Shown piece by piece: positions 1 through 7,500 of a stretch of 9,981 nucleotides of DNA. A program made the translations under genes and the position numbers. Under the pieces are notes generated by a model. The model was not told the DNA's origin. It searched no databases and saw nothing but the letters and a program-made list of their open reading frames with translations. The stretch is taken from contig DASXXM010000001.1 of the NCBI GenBank assembly GCA_036503065.1, positions 1-9,981 on the forward strand. Reading direction: 5' to 3'. Origin of the DNA: DATEPR01 sp036503065 (GTDB lineage: Bacteria; Actinomycetota; Actinomycetes; Mycobacteriales; Pseudonocardiaceae). How positions within the stretch are numbered: the first letter of the stretch is position 1; every line of letters begins with the position of its first letter.

Positions 1-103
1 CGCCCCCGGAGCGGCGGCGAAGCCCAGCGCAGGGGGCGAAGACACCGCGAAAAAGCGGCGAGGCCCGCGAGCGGAGCGAGCCAATGTCACAGGAGGCGAG
101 GAC
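1..103. other. GC-rich leader upstream of lysX, no clear gene
   Basis: The stretch is purine-rich on the plus strand, with repeated GCGA/GCGG-type words (for example GCGAGCGGAGCGAGC at 67-81). It also has a weak 4-bp hairpin, CCGC at 45-48 with GCGG at 55-58 around an A-rich loop. None of the three plus frames contains a stop codon here. The frame of lysX is therefore open to the left edge (from base 2), but it has no start codon before 104. About 70% of these in-frame third positions are G or C by hand count, below what lysX itself shows, which argues for non-coding leader. I see no promoter I would defend. Confidence 0.5.
91..96 (+). promoter_or_regulatory. Shine-Dalgarno site of lysX
   Basis: A perfect AGGAGG lies 7 bases before a GTG at 104-106. 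This decides the start in favour of GTG 104 over the in-frame ATG at 122 (residue 7), which has no comparable site in front of it. Confidence 0.7.
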
Positions 104-3100
104 GTGGGGCGCGAACGGCCGATGGCGGTGGGGTGGCGGTGGACCGCGGCCGGCGGCGTGGCCACCGTGGTGCAGTTGTCCGCGTTGGCGTCCGTCCTCG
201 TCCTGCTGGTCGAATCGAGCAATCCGTCCCTTGCCGACGACATCGTCGGCCTGTTCGGCTGGGTCGGCCTGCCGGTGGACGGCAACCTGTTCATCGCGCT
301 GGTGCTGGCCGTGCTCGGCGGTGCGTTGCGCCGACGCAAGCGGACCGCGCTCTCGGTACTGCTGCTCTGGGAGGTACTCGGCCTGGTCGTCGGGTTGGTG
401 TACCAGGTGCTGGAGGCGATCGACCCGTCCGTGGTCGGCCTGGACGCACCGCCCGGCATCGACTGGCCGCTGGCCGCCGGCAACGCGGTCGGGCTGCTGG
501 CCGTCGTGTTCCTGCTCGTCATCCGGCGGGCGTTCCCGGCGAAGCTGGCCCCCGGCGCCTGGCGCAGGGCGCTGGCCGTGCTGGTCGGCGGCCTTGCGCT
601 GTCGTCGCTGGTCGGCTGGGGCCTCGCCGAGTTGTTCCCCGGCACGCTGCGCGGCATGGGGGAGAAGTTCGTCTGGGCAGCCAACCAGGCGACCGGCAAC
701 ACGCTGGCGCTGCGCCCGCTCGGCCTGACCACCCAGGGCCCCGACTGGCTGTCCGTGCTGCTGGACCTGATGGGCGCGCTGGCCGCGATCGGCGCGCTGG
801 TGGTCTTCTTCCGCAGTGAACGCGGCAGGCGACTGCTCAGCCCGGACGAGGAACTGCGCATCAGGGAGCTGCTGGCCGACTACGGCGAACTGGACTCGCT
901 CGGCTACTTCGCCACCCGGCGGGACAAGAGCGTGGTGTTCGCCGCGAACGGCCGGGCCGCGCTGACCTACCGGGTGCTCGGCGGCACCACGCTGGCCAGC
1001 GGCGACCCGATCGGCGACCCGGACGCCTGGCCGGACGCGGTGCGCGCCTGGCTGGCGGAGAGCCGCCGCTACGGCTGGCTGCCCGGCGTGCTTGGCGCCA
1101 GCAGGCGCGGCGCGCAGGTCTACACCGACGCGGGCCTGCGCGCCCTGGAGATCGGCGACGAGGCCGTGCTGGACGTGCGGGAGTTCAGCCTGAATGGCCC
1201 CAGCCGCAAGTCCGTCCGGCAGGCGGTCTCCCGGGTCAGGCGGAATGGCTACACCACGGTGATCCGCAGGCACGCCGACCTGCCACCCGCCGAGATGACC
1301 ACGATCCTGGACCTGGCGAGGCGGTGGCGCGGCGCGGAGACCGAGCGCGGCTTCTCGATGGCGCTGGGCCGGCTCGGCGATCCGACCGACGGCCGCTGCG
1401 TCATGGTCGAGGCATACGACCGGGAGGGCAGGCTGCGCGGGCTGCTGTCGTTCGTGCCGTGGGGCCGGGTCGGGCTGTCGCTGGACCTGATGCGCCGGGA
1501 CCGCGCAGCGGAGAACGGCCTGAACGAGTACATGGTGGCCGAGCTGGTCGCGGCCGCCGGCAGGCTCGGCGTGCGGCGGATCTCGCTGAACTTCGCGATG
1601 TTCCGGGCGGTGTTCGAGGCGGGCGAGAAGGTCGGCGCCGGACCGGTGCTGCGCGCCTGGCGCGCGGTGCTCAGCCTGGCGTCCCGTTTCTTCCAGCTGG
1701 AGTCGCTCTACCGGTCCAACGCCAAGTACGGGCCCGGCTGGCAGCCCAGGTTCATCTGCTACCACCGGGGCCGCAGGCTGCCCAGGGTGGGCATCGTGGC
1801 GGGGATCGCCGAGGGCTTCGTGCCCAGCGTCCGGTCCCTGGTCCGGCGGGGCGCCGACCGCGCGCTGGAGACGCCGGGGGTGGGCGCGGGCTTCGCGGCA
1901 CGGGTCAGGGCGATCGACGAGCGGCCGCCGAGTTCGGCCGTGCTGCGGAGCCGTCGACCCGAGCAGGTGCGGGTGCGGATCGCCAAGCTCGACGCGTTGC
2001 GGCAGGCCGGGATCGACCCGTATCCGGTCGGTTTCGCGCGGGACGAGCTCCTGGCCGACGTGTCCGCCCGGTTCCCGGACCTGGCCCCGGATTCCCATAC
2101 CGGCCACCACGTTTCGGTGGCCGGGCGGGTGATCGCGTTGCGGGAGCTCGGTGGCCTGTGCTTCGCGCGGCTGCGGGACTTCGGCGGTGAGCTGCAGGTG
2201 ATGCTGTCCGTCGACCAACTCGGCGAACCCGGCCTGCGCGACTGGCGGGCCGGTGTGGACCTCGGCGATCACGTCGGCGTGCGCGGTGAGGTGATCACGT
2301 CCCGGCGCGGCGAGCTGTCGGTGCTGGCGAAGGAGTGGACGGTCACCGCGAAGTGCCTGCATCCGTTGCCGGACAAGCACAAGGGCCTCGCCGACGAGGA
2401 GACCCGGGTCCGCGCCAGGTACCTGGACATCGCGGTGAACCCGGACGCGGCGCGGATGGTGCGGCTGCGCAGCGACGTGATCCGCGCGGTCCGTGAGTTC
2501 CTGCACACCCGCGACTACCTCGAGGTCGAGACGCCGATGTTGCAGTTGGTGCACGGCGGCGCCAACGCACGGCCGTTCGTGACCCACAGCAACGCCTACG
2601 ACGCGCGGATGTACCTGCGGATCGCGCCAGAGCTGTACCTGAAGCGGCTGTGCGTGGCAGGCGTGGACCGGGTGTTCGAGCTCAACCGCAACTTCCGCAA
2701 CGAAGGCGCCGACGCGACGCACAACCCCGAGTTCACCATGCTGGAGGCCTACCAGGCATACGCGGACTACACGACGATGCTGGACCTGATCCGCGACCTG
2801 GTCCGGCACGCCGCGATCGCGGCACACGGCCGCCCGGTGGCGATCCGGCCGGACGGCGAACACGACCTGTCCGGCGATTGGCCGGTGATCGGCGTCTACG
2901 ACGCGGTCGCCGCCGCACTGGGCGCGGATGTCGACCCGGACACGACCGACGCCGACCTGCACGCGCTGCTGACCCGGGCAGGCCTCACCGGTCACGACGA
3001 ACTCGGCCACGGCGACCTGATCCTGGCCGCCTACGACGGCCTGGTCGAGCCGCGCACGGTCGGCCCGACGTTCTACACGGACTTTCCGGCCGAGACGTCC

Positions 3101-3445
3101 CCGTTGACCCGGCCGCACCGCACGGACCCGCGCAAGGCGGAACGGTGGGACCTGGTCGCGTTCGGCACCGAACTGGGCACGGCCTACTCGGAGCTGACCG
3201 ACCCGCTGGAACAGCGCCGCCGCCTGGCCGAACAGTCGCTGCGCGCGGCCAGCGGCGACGTCGAGGCGATGGAACTGGACGAGGACTTCCTACGCGCACT
3301 GGAACACGGCATGCCGCCGACCGGCGGCCTCGGCATGGGCGTCGATCGGCTGCTGATGATGCTGACGGGCACGACCATCCGCCAGACCGTGCTGTTCCCG
3401 TTCGTGCGGCCGGTGGAGAACGGTCAGGACGCCAGCAACAGGTAG
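104..3445 (+). CDS. lysX: Bifunctional lysylphosphatidylglycerol synthetase / lysyl-tRNA synthetase LysX
   Basis: The 1113-residue protein charges tRNA-Lys and passes the lysine to phosphatidylglycerol. In mycobacteria this lowers envelope negative charge and resists cationic peptides. About six membrane segments lie between residues 12 and 236. A DUF2156 (GNAT-like) lysyltransferase domain follows (about 245-570), with GDEAVLD at 351-357, SVRQAVSRVRR at 370-380, LDLMRR at 460-465 and YRSNAKYGPGW at 536-546. The LysRS part begins near 615 (RRPEQVRVR), with an OB-fold at about 668-750 and a class II core at about 770-1105. Motif 2 includes FRNEG at 864-868, followed by HNPEF at 873-877; motif 3 GLGMGVDR is at 1075-1082. 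All key motifs look intact. The length is close to mycobacterial LysX (about 1170), whose N-terminal tail is longer. The GTG start has a strong Shine-Dalgarno site, but the frame stays open upstream. The 3' end overlaps the convergent neighbour by 22 bp. Confidence 0.95.
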   Translation: MGRERPMAVGWRWTAAGGVATVVQLSALASVLVLLVESSNPSLADDIVGLFGWVGLPVDGNLFIALVLAVLGGALRRRKRTALSVLLLWEVLGLVVGLVYQVLEAIDPSVVGLDAPPGIDWPLAAGNAVGLLAVVFLLVIRRAFPAKLAPGAWRRALAVLVGGLALSSLVGWGLAELFPGTLRGMGEKFVWAANQATGNTLALRPLGLTTQGPDWLSVLLDLMGALAAIGALVVFFRSERGRRLLSPDEELRIRELLADYGELDSLGYFATRRDKSVVFAANGRAALTYRVLGGTTLASGDPIGDPDAWPDAVRAWLAESRRYGWLPGVLGASRRGAQVYTDAGLRALEIGDEAVLDVREFSLNGPSRKSVRQAVSRVRRNGYTTVIRRHADLPPAEMTTILDLARRWRGAETERGFSMALGRLGDPTDGRCVMVEAYDREGRLRGLLSFVPWGRVGLSLDLMRRDRAAENGLNEYMVAELVAAAGRLGVRRISLNFAMFRAVFEAGEKVGAGPVLRAWRAVLSLASRFFQLESLYRSNAKYGPGWQPRFICYHRGRRLPRVGIVAGIAEGFVPSVRSLVRRGADRALETPGVGAGFAARVRAIDERPPSSAVLRSRRPEQVRVRIAKLDALRQAGIDPYPVGFARDELLADVSARFPDLAPDSHTGHHVSVAGRVIALRELGGLCFARLRDFGGELQVMLSVDQLGEPGLRDWRAGVDLGDHVGVRGEVITSRRGELSVLAKEWTVTAKCLHPLPDKHKGLADEETRVRARYLDIAVNPDAARMVRLRSDVIRAVREFLHTRDYLEVETPMLQLVHGGANARPFVTHSNAYDARMYLRIAPELYLKRLCVAGVDRVFELNRNFRNEGADATHNPEFTMLEAYQAYADYTTMLDLIRDLVRHAAIAAHGRPVAIRPDGEHDLSGDWPVIGVYDAVAAALGADVDPDTTDADLHALLTRAGLTGHDELGHGDLILAAYDGLVEPRTVGPTFYTDFPAETSPLTRPHRTDPRKAERWDLVAFGTELGTAYSELTDPLEQRRRLAEQSLRAASGDVEAMELDEDFLRALEHGMPPTGGLGMGVDRLLMMLTGTTIRQTVLFPFVRPVENGQDASNR

Positions 3446-3999
3446 GCCATGCCGCCGCCCATCAGCGCACGGCAGCCGTGCACCAGCAGCGGCCTGCCGA
3501 GGACCCCGTTCGCCACCGGAACCGGTTGCAGGGCACGGACACCGGACCACACGCCGTACACGAGGAAGTAGAGCCCGAACGACACGGCCAGCGGCGACAT
3601 CGAGACCATCGCCGCGTCACCCAGCGCCACGACCATGTAGAGCATTCCCAGACTGCCCACGAAATGGTGCGTGTGCTCCCAATTCTGTGTTGTTCCGTTC
3701 GGGGTTGTTCCGTTCGGGGTTGTTCCGTTCCGGACACTCTCCCCGGCGCGCCGACGCAACAGGACCGCGGCGAAGAACGCGGCCTGGCCGCCGAAGAGCA
3801 GCACCCACACGGACGCCGGCAGCAGGCTGGTCCAGGACAGCACCATGACGATCATGCCGGCGGCCATGATCGCGTGGCTGACATCGTCGTGCCGAGCCGG
3901 CAGTCCGGCACGCGTACTCAACAGCCGGACCACACACGTCAACGTGACCCCGGCAAACAGGACCGTGAACACCAACCGCACCGATTCCGGCTGCCCCAT
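3424..3999 (-). CDS. DUF5134-like multi-pass membrane protein
   Basis: This is a 191-residue integral membrane protein of unknown function. It resembles the actinobacterial DUF5134 family in size, helix layout and spaced His/Met residues. Predicted helices are about 6-27, 40-58, 61-82, 112-131, 136-156 and 172-190. Arginines after helix 1 and helix 3 suggest cytoplasmic loops there. Conserved-looking residues include H37, H42, M45, M49 and M52 in helix 2, and H109, H111, H112, M119 and M122 at helix 4. The pattern could bind a metal such as copper, but this is inference. The loop at 83-110 carries three copies of a pentapeptide, NGTTP, NGTTP, NGTTQ (91-105). The ATG at 3999 is preceded by GGGAGG (4004-4009) four bases away. 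The gene is convergent with lysX and co-directional with nadE upstream, 75 bp away, with a palindrome in that gap. Confidence 0.75.
   Translation of the reverse strand: MGQPESVRLVFTVLFAGVTLTCVVRLLSTRAGLPARHDDVSHAIMAAGMIVMVLSWTSLLPASVWVLLFGGQAAFFAAVLLRRRAGESVRNGTTPNGTTPNGTTQNWEHTHHFVGSLGMLYMVVALGDAAMVSMSPLAVSFGLYFLVYGVWSGVRALQPVPVANGVLGRPLLVHGCRALMGGGMAYLLLAS
3689..3733. repeat. Three-copy 15-bp in-frame tandem repeat
   Basis: Units lie at 3689-3703, 3704-3718 and 3719-3733. The plus-strand unit is GTTGTTCCGTTCGGG. The first two are identical and the third has one mismatch. The period is a multiple of three, so copy-number change would keep the frame of the DUF5134-like gene and only alter the number of NGTTP pentapeptides in a predicted cytoplasmic loop. 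The codons used (GGA, ACA) are unusual for this GC-rich gene. Confidence 0.9.
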
Positions 4000-4026
4000 G
4001 TCGCCTCCCGTCCGCGTACATCATGA

Positions 4027-4047
4027 GTGAACACGCTCCGTGTTCGC
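4027..4047. promoter_or_regulatory. Palindrome between nadE and the DUF5134-like gene (operator or hairpin)
   Basis: GAACACG (4029-4035) and CGTGTTC (4039-4045) form perfect arms around CTC. The arms extend by a T-G wobble and a G-C pair to 4027-4047. It lies 30-46 bases upstream of the DUF5134-like ATG and 28 bases beyond the nadE stop. There is no T-tract after it in the minus direction, so a classical terminator is less likely than a repressor operator. A T-less hairpin terminator for nadE remains possible. No convincing -35/-10 pair is seen around it, although CATGAT lies just downstream on the minus strand. Confidence 0.5.
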
Positions 4048-4074
4048 ACGTGATAGGCGGCAACCGGGGATTTC

Positions 4075-5808
4075 TCAGGACGACGGAATGACGGCGCGTT
4101 CGCGCCAGCGGTTGGTGATCGGCAGGCGGCGGTCGCGGCCGAACGCCTTGAGGCTGATCTTGGTGCCCGGCGGGTACTGGCGGCGCTTGTACTCGGCCGC
4201 GTCGACCAGGTGCAGCACCCGCTCCACCAGCGCCGGATCGAAGCCGGCGGCCAGCAGGTCGGCGTAGCCGCGGTCGCCCTCGACGTAGTCGTCCAGCACG
4301 TCGTCCAGCAGCAGGTAGTCGGGCAGCGTGTCGGTGTCGAGCTGGCCGGGCCGCAGCTCGGCCGACGGCGGCTTGGTGATCGAGTTCTCCGGGATCGGCG
4401 GCACCTCGCCGCGCTCCGCGGCGACCACGTTGCGCCACCTGGCCAGCGCCCAGACCATCGTCTTGGACACGTCCTTGATCGGCGCGAACCCGCCGACCGC
4501 GTCGCCGTAGATGGTCGAGTAGCCGACCGCGAGTTCGCTCTTGTTCCCGGTGGCCAGCACGAGGTGCCCGGCCGAGTTGGACAGCGCCATCAGCGCCACG
4601 CCACGGCAGCGGGCCTGCACGTTCTCCTCGGCCAGCCCGGTCAGCCCGAGTTGCTCGACGAACACCCGCACCATGTCCGCGATCGGCTGCACGCTGTAGT
4701 GCAGGCCGGTCCGCTCGGCCAGCTGCGCCGCGTCCGACCGGGAGTGCTCCGACGAGTAGTCCGACGGCATCGACACCGCGTACACCGAGTCCGGTCCCAG
4801 CGCGTCGACCGCGAGCGCGGCCACGACAGCCGAGTCGATGCCACCGGACAACGCGATCACCGCGGAGGCGAACCCGTTCTTACGGGTGTAGTCCCGCAGG
4901 CCCGTGACCAGCGCGGACCACACTTCCGCCAGTTCCGGCAGCGGCCGCGCGACCGGCGGCGCCGGCGCGGGCGGGTAGGCCGGCAGGGGCCGGTCGCTCA
5001 GCGTCACGCGGCGCACGTCGAACCCGCGCACCGCCCCGGACTCGTGGCCGTCCCCGGCCGGCAGGTCCAGGTCCGCCACCAGCAGGTGTTCCACGAACTG
5101 CGGCGCCCTGGCCAGCAGGTTCCCGGCCGCGTCGACCACCATCGAGTCGCCGTCGAACACCAGCTCGTCCTGGCCGCCGACCCAGTTCACGTAGGCCAGC
5201 GGCGCGCCCGCCTCGCGGGCCCGCCCGGCGACCAGCTCGAGTCTCGTGTCGTCCTTGTTCCGCTCGTAGGGCGACGCGTTGGGCACCAGCACCAGGTCGA
5301 CGCCTGCCGCGCCGAGCGCCGCGATCGGCCCGCCGTCCTGCCAGATGTCCTCGCAGATCACCATGCCGATGTCCAGGCCGTGCAGCCGGACCACGTCCAA
5401 ACTGTTGCCCGGCTTGAAGATCCGGTACTCGTCGAACACCCCGTAGTTGGGCAGGAAGTGCTTGAACTGCCGGGCGACCACCGCGCCCTGGTACAGCACG
5501 GCGGCCGCGTTGCGCGGGCCCGCGTCGTCGCGGTCGAGGTAGCCGACGAACACGGCCACGTCCGCGCAGCCGACCGTGACCAGCCGCTCGGCCAGCTCGC
5601 CGAGCGTGCGGCGGCTGGCGTCGCTGAACGACGGGCGCAGCGCCAGGTCCTCGACCGGATAGCCGGTCAGCGCCATCTCGGGGAAGAGCGCCACGTGCGC
5701 GCCTGCCTCCGCGGCCTTGCGCGTCCACGTGACCACCGTCTCGGCGTTCCCGTCGAGGTCACCGACACAAGTGTTCACCTGGGCAAGGGCGACGCGCAGC
5801 TGCGGCAT
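4075..5808 (-). CDS. nadE: Glutamine-dependent NAD+ synthetase
   Basis: The 577-residue cytoplasmic enzyme makes NAD+ from deamido-NAD+ and ATP, using ammonia released from glutamine, the last step of NAD biosynthesis. The N-terminal nitrilase-like glutaminase domain (about 1-275) has the full Glu-Lys-Cys triad: E44 in LFPEMALTGYP, K116 in QFKHFLPNYG and C152 in MVICEDIW. The C-terminal synthetase domain (about 290-577) has the ATP P-loop SGGIDS at 321-326, LATGNKSELAVGYST at 418-432 and GDAVGGFAPIKD at 435-446. The protein is shorter than the 679-residue M. tuberculosis NadE but complete. The frame is open beyond 5808 to about 6021, but that extension would run antisense through the neighbour's signal peptide. 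MPQLRVALAQVN is the expected family N-terminus, so ATG 5808 was chosen. A GTG at 5826 is an alternative. No strong Shine-Dalgarno site is visible. Confidence 0.95.
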   Translation of the reverse strand: MPQLRVALAQVNTCVGDLDGNAETVVTWTRKAAEAGAHVALFPEMALTGYPVEDLALRPSFSDASRRTLGELAERLVTVGCADVAVFVGYLDRDDAGPRNAAAVLYQGAVVARQFKHFLPNYGVFDEYRIFKPGNSLDVVRLHGLDIGMVICEDIWQDGGPIAALGAAGVDLVLVPNASPYERNKDDTRLELVAGRAREAGAPLAYVNWVGGQDELVFDGDSMVVDAAGNLLARAPQFVEHLLVADLDLPAGDGHESGAVRGFDVRRVTLSDRPLPAYPPAPAPPVARPLPELAEVWSALVTGLRDYTRKNGFASAVIALSGGIDSAVVAALAVDALGPDSVYAVSMPSDYSSEHSRSDAAQLAERTGLHYSVQPIADMVRVFVEQLGLTGLAEENVQARCRGVALMALSNSAGHLVLATGNKSELAVGYSTIYGDAVGGFAPIKDVSKTMVWALARWRNVVAAERGEVPPIPENSITKPPSAELRPGQLDTDTLPDYLLLDDVLDDYVEGDRGYADLLAAGFDPALVERVLHLVDAAEYKRRQYPPGTKISLKAFGRDRRLPITNRWRERAVIPSS

Positions 5809-5898
5809 GCCGTCATTCTCGTCCACCGCCTGCACGGATGTGCGCCGATGTGGTGGACCATACGGAGTGCCTACGGTGACGGATGGCACGATCACGGG
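5809..5898. promoter_or_regulatory. Divergent promoter region, nadE and hydrolase lipoprotein
   Basis: These 90 bases separate two divergent genes and must carry both promoters. Candidate -10 boxes of the actinobacterial TANNNT type are TATGGT on the minus strand (5857-5862) and TACGGT on the plus strand (5872-5877). Neither has a good -35. GTCCACC at 5821-5827 and GGTGGAC at 5852-5858 form a 7-bp inverted repeat with a 24-bp spacer. GATGTG occurs twice, 10 bases apart (5837-5842 and 5847-5852). The box assignments are tentative. Confidence 0.35.
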
Positions 5899-7500
5899 GT
5901 GTCGAAGTCGTCCCGCCGGTTGGCGCTGCTGTGTGCCGCCGCCGCCGCGTCCGTGCTCGCCGCTGGGTGTACGACGGTCAGCCAGGGGATCGGCGTGCCG
6001 GCGGCGGTCGTGGCACGGCACGGCCCGGCCGGGCCGGTGCCGGCGGGTCTGGCCACCTTCTACGGTCAGCCACTGAGTTGGGGCGGCTGTTCGTCGTTCG
6101 CCACCAGCCAGTCCGCGCAGAGCTCGTTCAACGACTCGCGCCTCGCGTGCGCCCGGCTGACCGTGCCGCTGAACTACAGCGCGCCACAGGGTAAAACGAT
6201 CACCATCGGCGTGATGCGGGTCCTGGCCACCGACCAGGCCAACCGGATCGGCTCGCTGCTGGTCAACCCTGGTGGGCCCGGTGGGTCCGGGATGGAACTG
6301 GTGGGCAGCCTGCTCAAGACGTGGGCGGCGACCGACCTGGCCAAGCGGTTCGACCTGGTCGGCTTCGACCCGAGGGGGATCGGCGCCAGCGAACCGTCGG
6401 TCCGGTGCCTGACCGGCCCCCAGCAGGACGCGGTGCGGGCCGAGGACCTGGACGACGAGACGTCACCGGCCGGCGTGGCCGCCTTCGCGCAGCAGCAGAA
6501 GCAGTACGCGACCGCGTGCGCCCGCAACACCGGCGACGGCACCGAGATGCTGGCCAACCTGGGCACCAGGGACGTGGCCAAGGACATGGACGTGCTCCGC
6601 TCCGCGCTCGGCGACCCGAAGCTGAACTATCTGGGCTATTCGTACGGCACGTTCCTCGGCACGACGTACGCGGAGCAGTTCCCGAAGAACGTGCGCGCGC
6701 TGGTGCTCGACGGCGCGGTCGACCCGACCGAGGGCGTCGTCGCCCAGACGGTCAACCAGGGCAAGGGTTTCCAGACCGCCTTCACGCAGTTCGCCCAGTG
6801 GTGCGCCGGTCAGCAGCAGTGCGCGCTGGGCACCGATCCGAACGGCGCGACCCAGGCGTTCCGCAACCTGGTCAACCCGCTGCTGGACCACCCGATCACG
6901 CTCGGCAACCGACGCCTCACGTACGACGACGCGACCACCGGCGTGATCCAGGCGCTGTACTCGCAGCAGTACTGGTCCTACCTGAACACCGGCCTCGGCG
7001 AACTGCAGCAGGGCAGCGGCCAGACCCTGATGGCGCTGGCCGACGTCTACGACGGCCGCGACCCCAACGGCCAGTACTCCAACGAACAGGACGCCTTCAC
7101 CGCGATCCGCTGCATCGACCAGCCGCCTGTCACCGACCCGAACCTCCAGCTCCAGGCGTCCCAGCAGTACAAGCAGGCGGCGCCGTTCCTGGACGACGGC
7201 CGCCCCGCGGTCGCCCAGGCGGACGCCTGCACGACGTGGCCCGCGCCGCCGACCAGCAAACCGCACACGCCCAGCGTGCCCGGCCTGGCGCCGGTGCTCG
7301 TCGTGTCCACCACGAACGACCCGGCCACCCCGTACCAGGCGGGCGTGAACCTGGCGCAGGCGCTCGGCGCCGGCCTGTTGACGTTCGAAGGCACCCAGCA
7401 CACGGCGTTCCTGCAGGGCATCTCGTGCGTGGACAAGTGGGGCTCCGGCTACCTGCTCAGCCTGACCATGCCGCCCGCCGGTACCCGCTGCACCCGCTAG
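5899..7500 (+). CDS. Exported lipoprotein alpha/beta-hydrolase, TAP/Hip1-like (peptidase S33)
   Basis: The 533-residue secreted serine hydrolase resembles Streptomyces tripeptidyl aminopeptidases and mycobacterial Hip1/CaeA, which act as surface proteases or esterases. The N-terminus is a lipoprotein signal: basic SKSSRR at 2-7, an alanine-rich core, then VLAAGC with lipidated C24. The oxyanion motif GGPGGSG is at 125-131 and FDPRG at 156-160. The predicted triad is S248 (GYSYG, 246-250), D474 (NDPATP) and H501 (GTQHTAF), within a C-terminal TAP-like region from about 420. Ten further cysteines after C24 could form extracellular disulfides. GTG 5899 gives the ideal signal peptide. The in-frame ATG at 5848 would add 17 residues, including Asp and His, ahead of it. 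The Shine-Dalgarno site is weak (GGATGG at 5881). The stop abuts that of the convergent MFS gene. The natural substrate cannot be told from sequence. Confidence 0.9.
   Translation: MSKSSRRLALLCAAAAASVLAAGCTTVSQGIGVPAAVVARHGPAGPVPAGLATFYGQPLSWGGCSSFATSQSAQSSFNDSRLACARLTVPLNYSAPQGKTITIGVMRVLATDQANRIGSLLVNPGGPGGSGMELVGSLLKTWAATDLAKRFDLVGFDPRGIGASEPSVRCLTGPQQDAVRAEDLDDETSPAGVAAFAQQQKQYATACARNTGDGTEMLANLGTRDVAKDMDVLRSALGDPKLNYLGYSYGTFLGTTYAEQFPKNVRALVLDGAVDPTEGVVAQTVNQGKGFQTAFTQFAQWCAGQQQCALGTDPNGATQAFRNLVNPLLDHPITLGNRRLTYDDATTGVIQALYSQQYWSYLNTGLGELQQGSGQTLMALADVYDGRDPNGQYSNEQDAFTAIRCIDQPPVTDPNLQLQASQQYKQAAPFLDDGRPAVAQADACTTWPAPPTSKPHTPSVPGLAPVLVVSTTNDPATPYQAGVNLAQALGAGLLTFEGTQHTAFLQGISCVDKWGSGYLLSLTMPPAGTRCTR

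Noticed and set aside
45..58. CCGC-GAAAAA-GCGG hairpin upstream of lysX
   Set aside because: The 4-bp stem is too short to support a terminator or operator call.
2650..4026. 458-codon open frame on the plus strand over the end of lysX and beyond
   Set aside because: It is a frame shadow with Arg/Pro/Gly-rich translation, overlapping the well-supported lysX and DUF5134-like genes. High G+C removes stop codons from all frames.
4023..4091. 22-codon plus-strand open frame starting ATGAGTGAACAC
   Set aside because: There is no ribosome binding site. It spans the palindrome and runs into the nadE 3' end, so it is more likely chance.
4210..5898. Long open plus-strand frame continuous with the hydrolase, which would make a protein of over 1000 residues
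   Set aside because: It runs antisense through nadE, its translation is Arg/His/Gln-rich with no domain, and the hydrolase has a proper lipoprotein signal starting at 5899.
5809..6021. N-terminal extension of nadE
   Set aside because: The extra residues lack family similarity and overlap the divergent gene's signal sequence. The family N-terminus starts at 5808.
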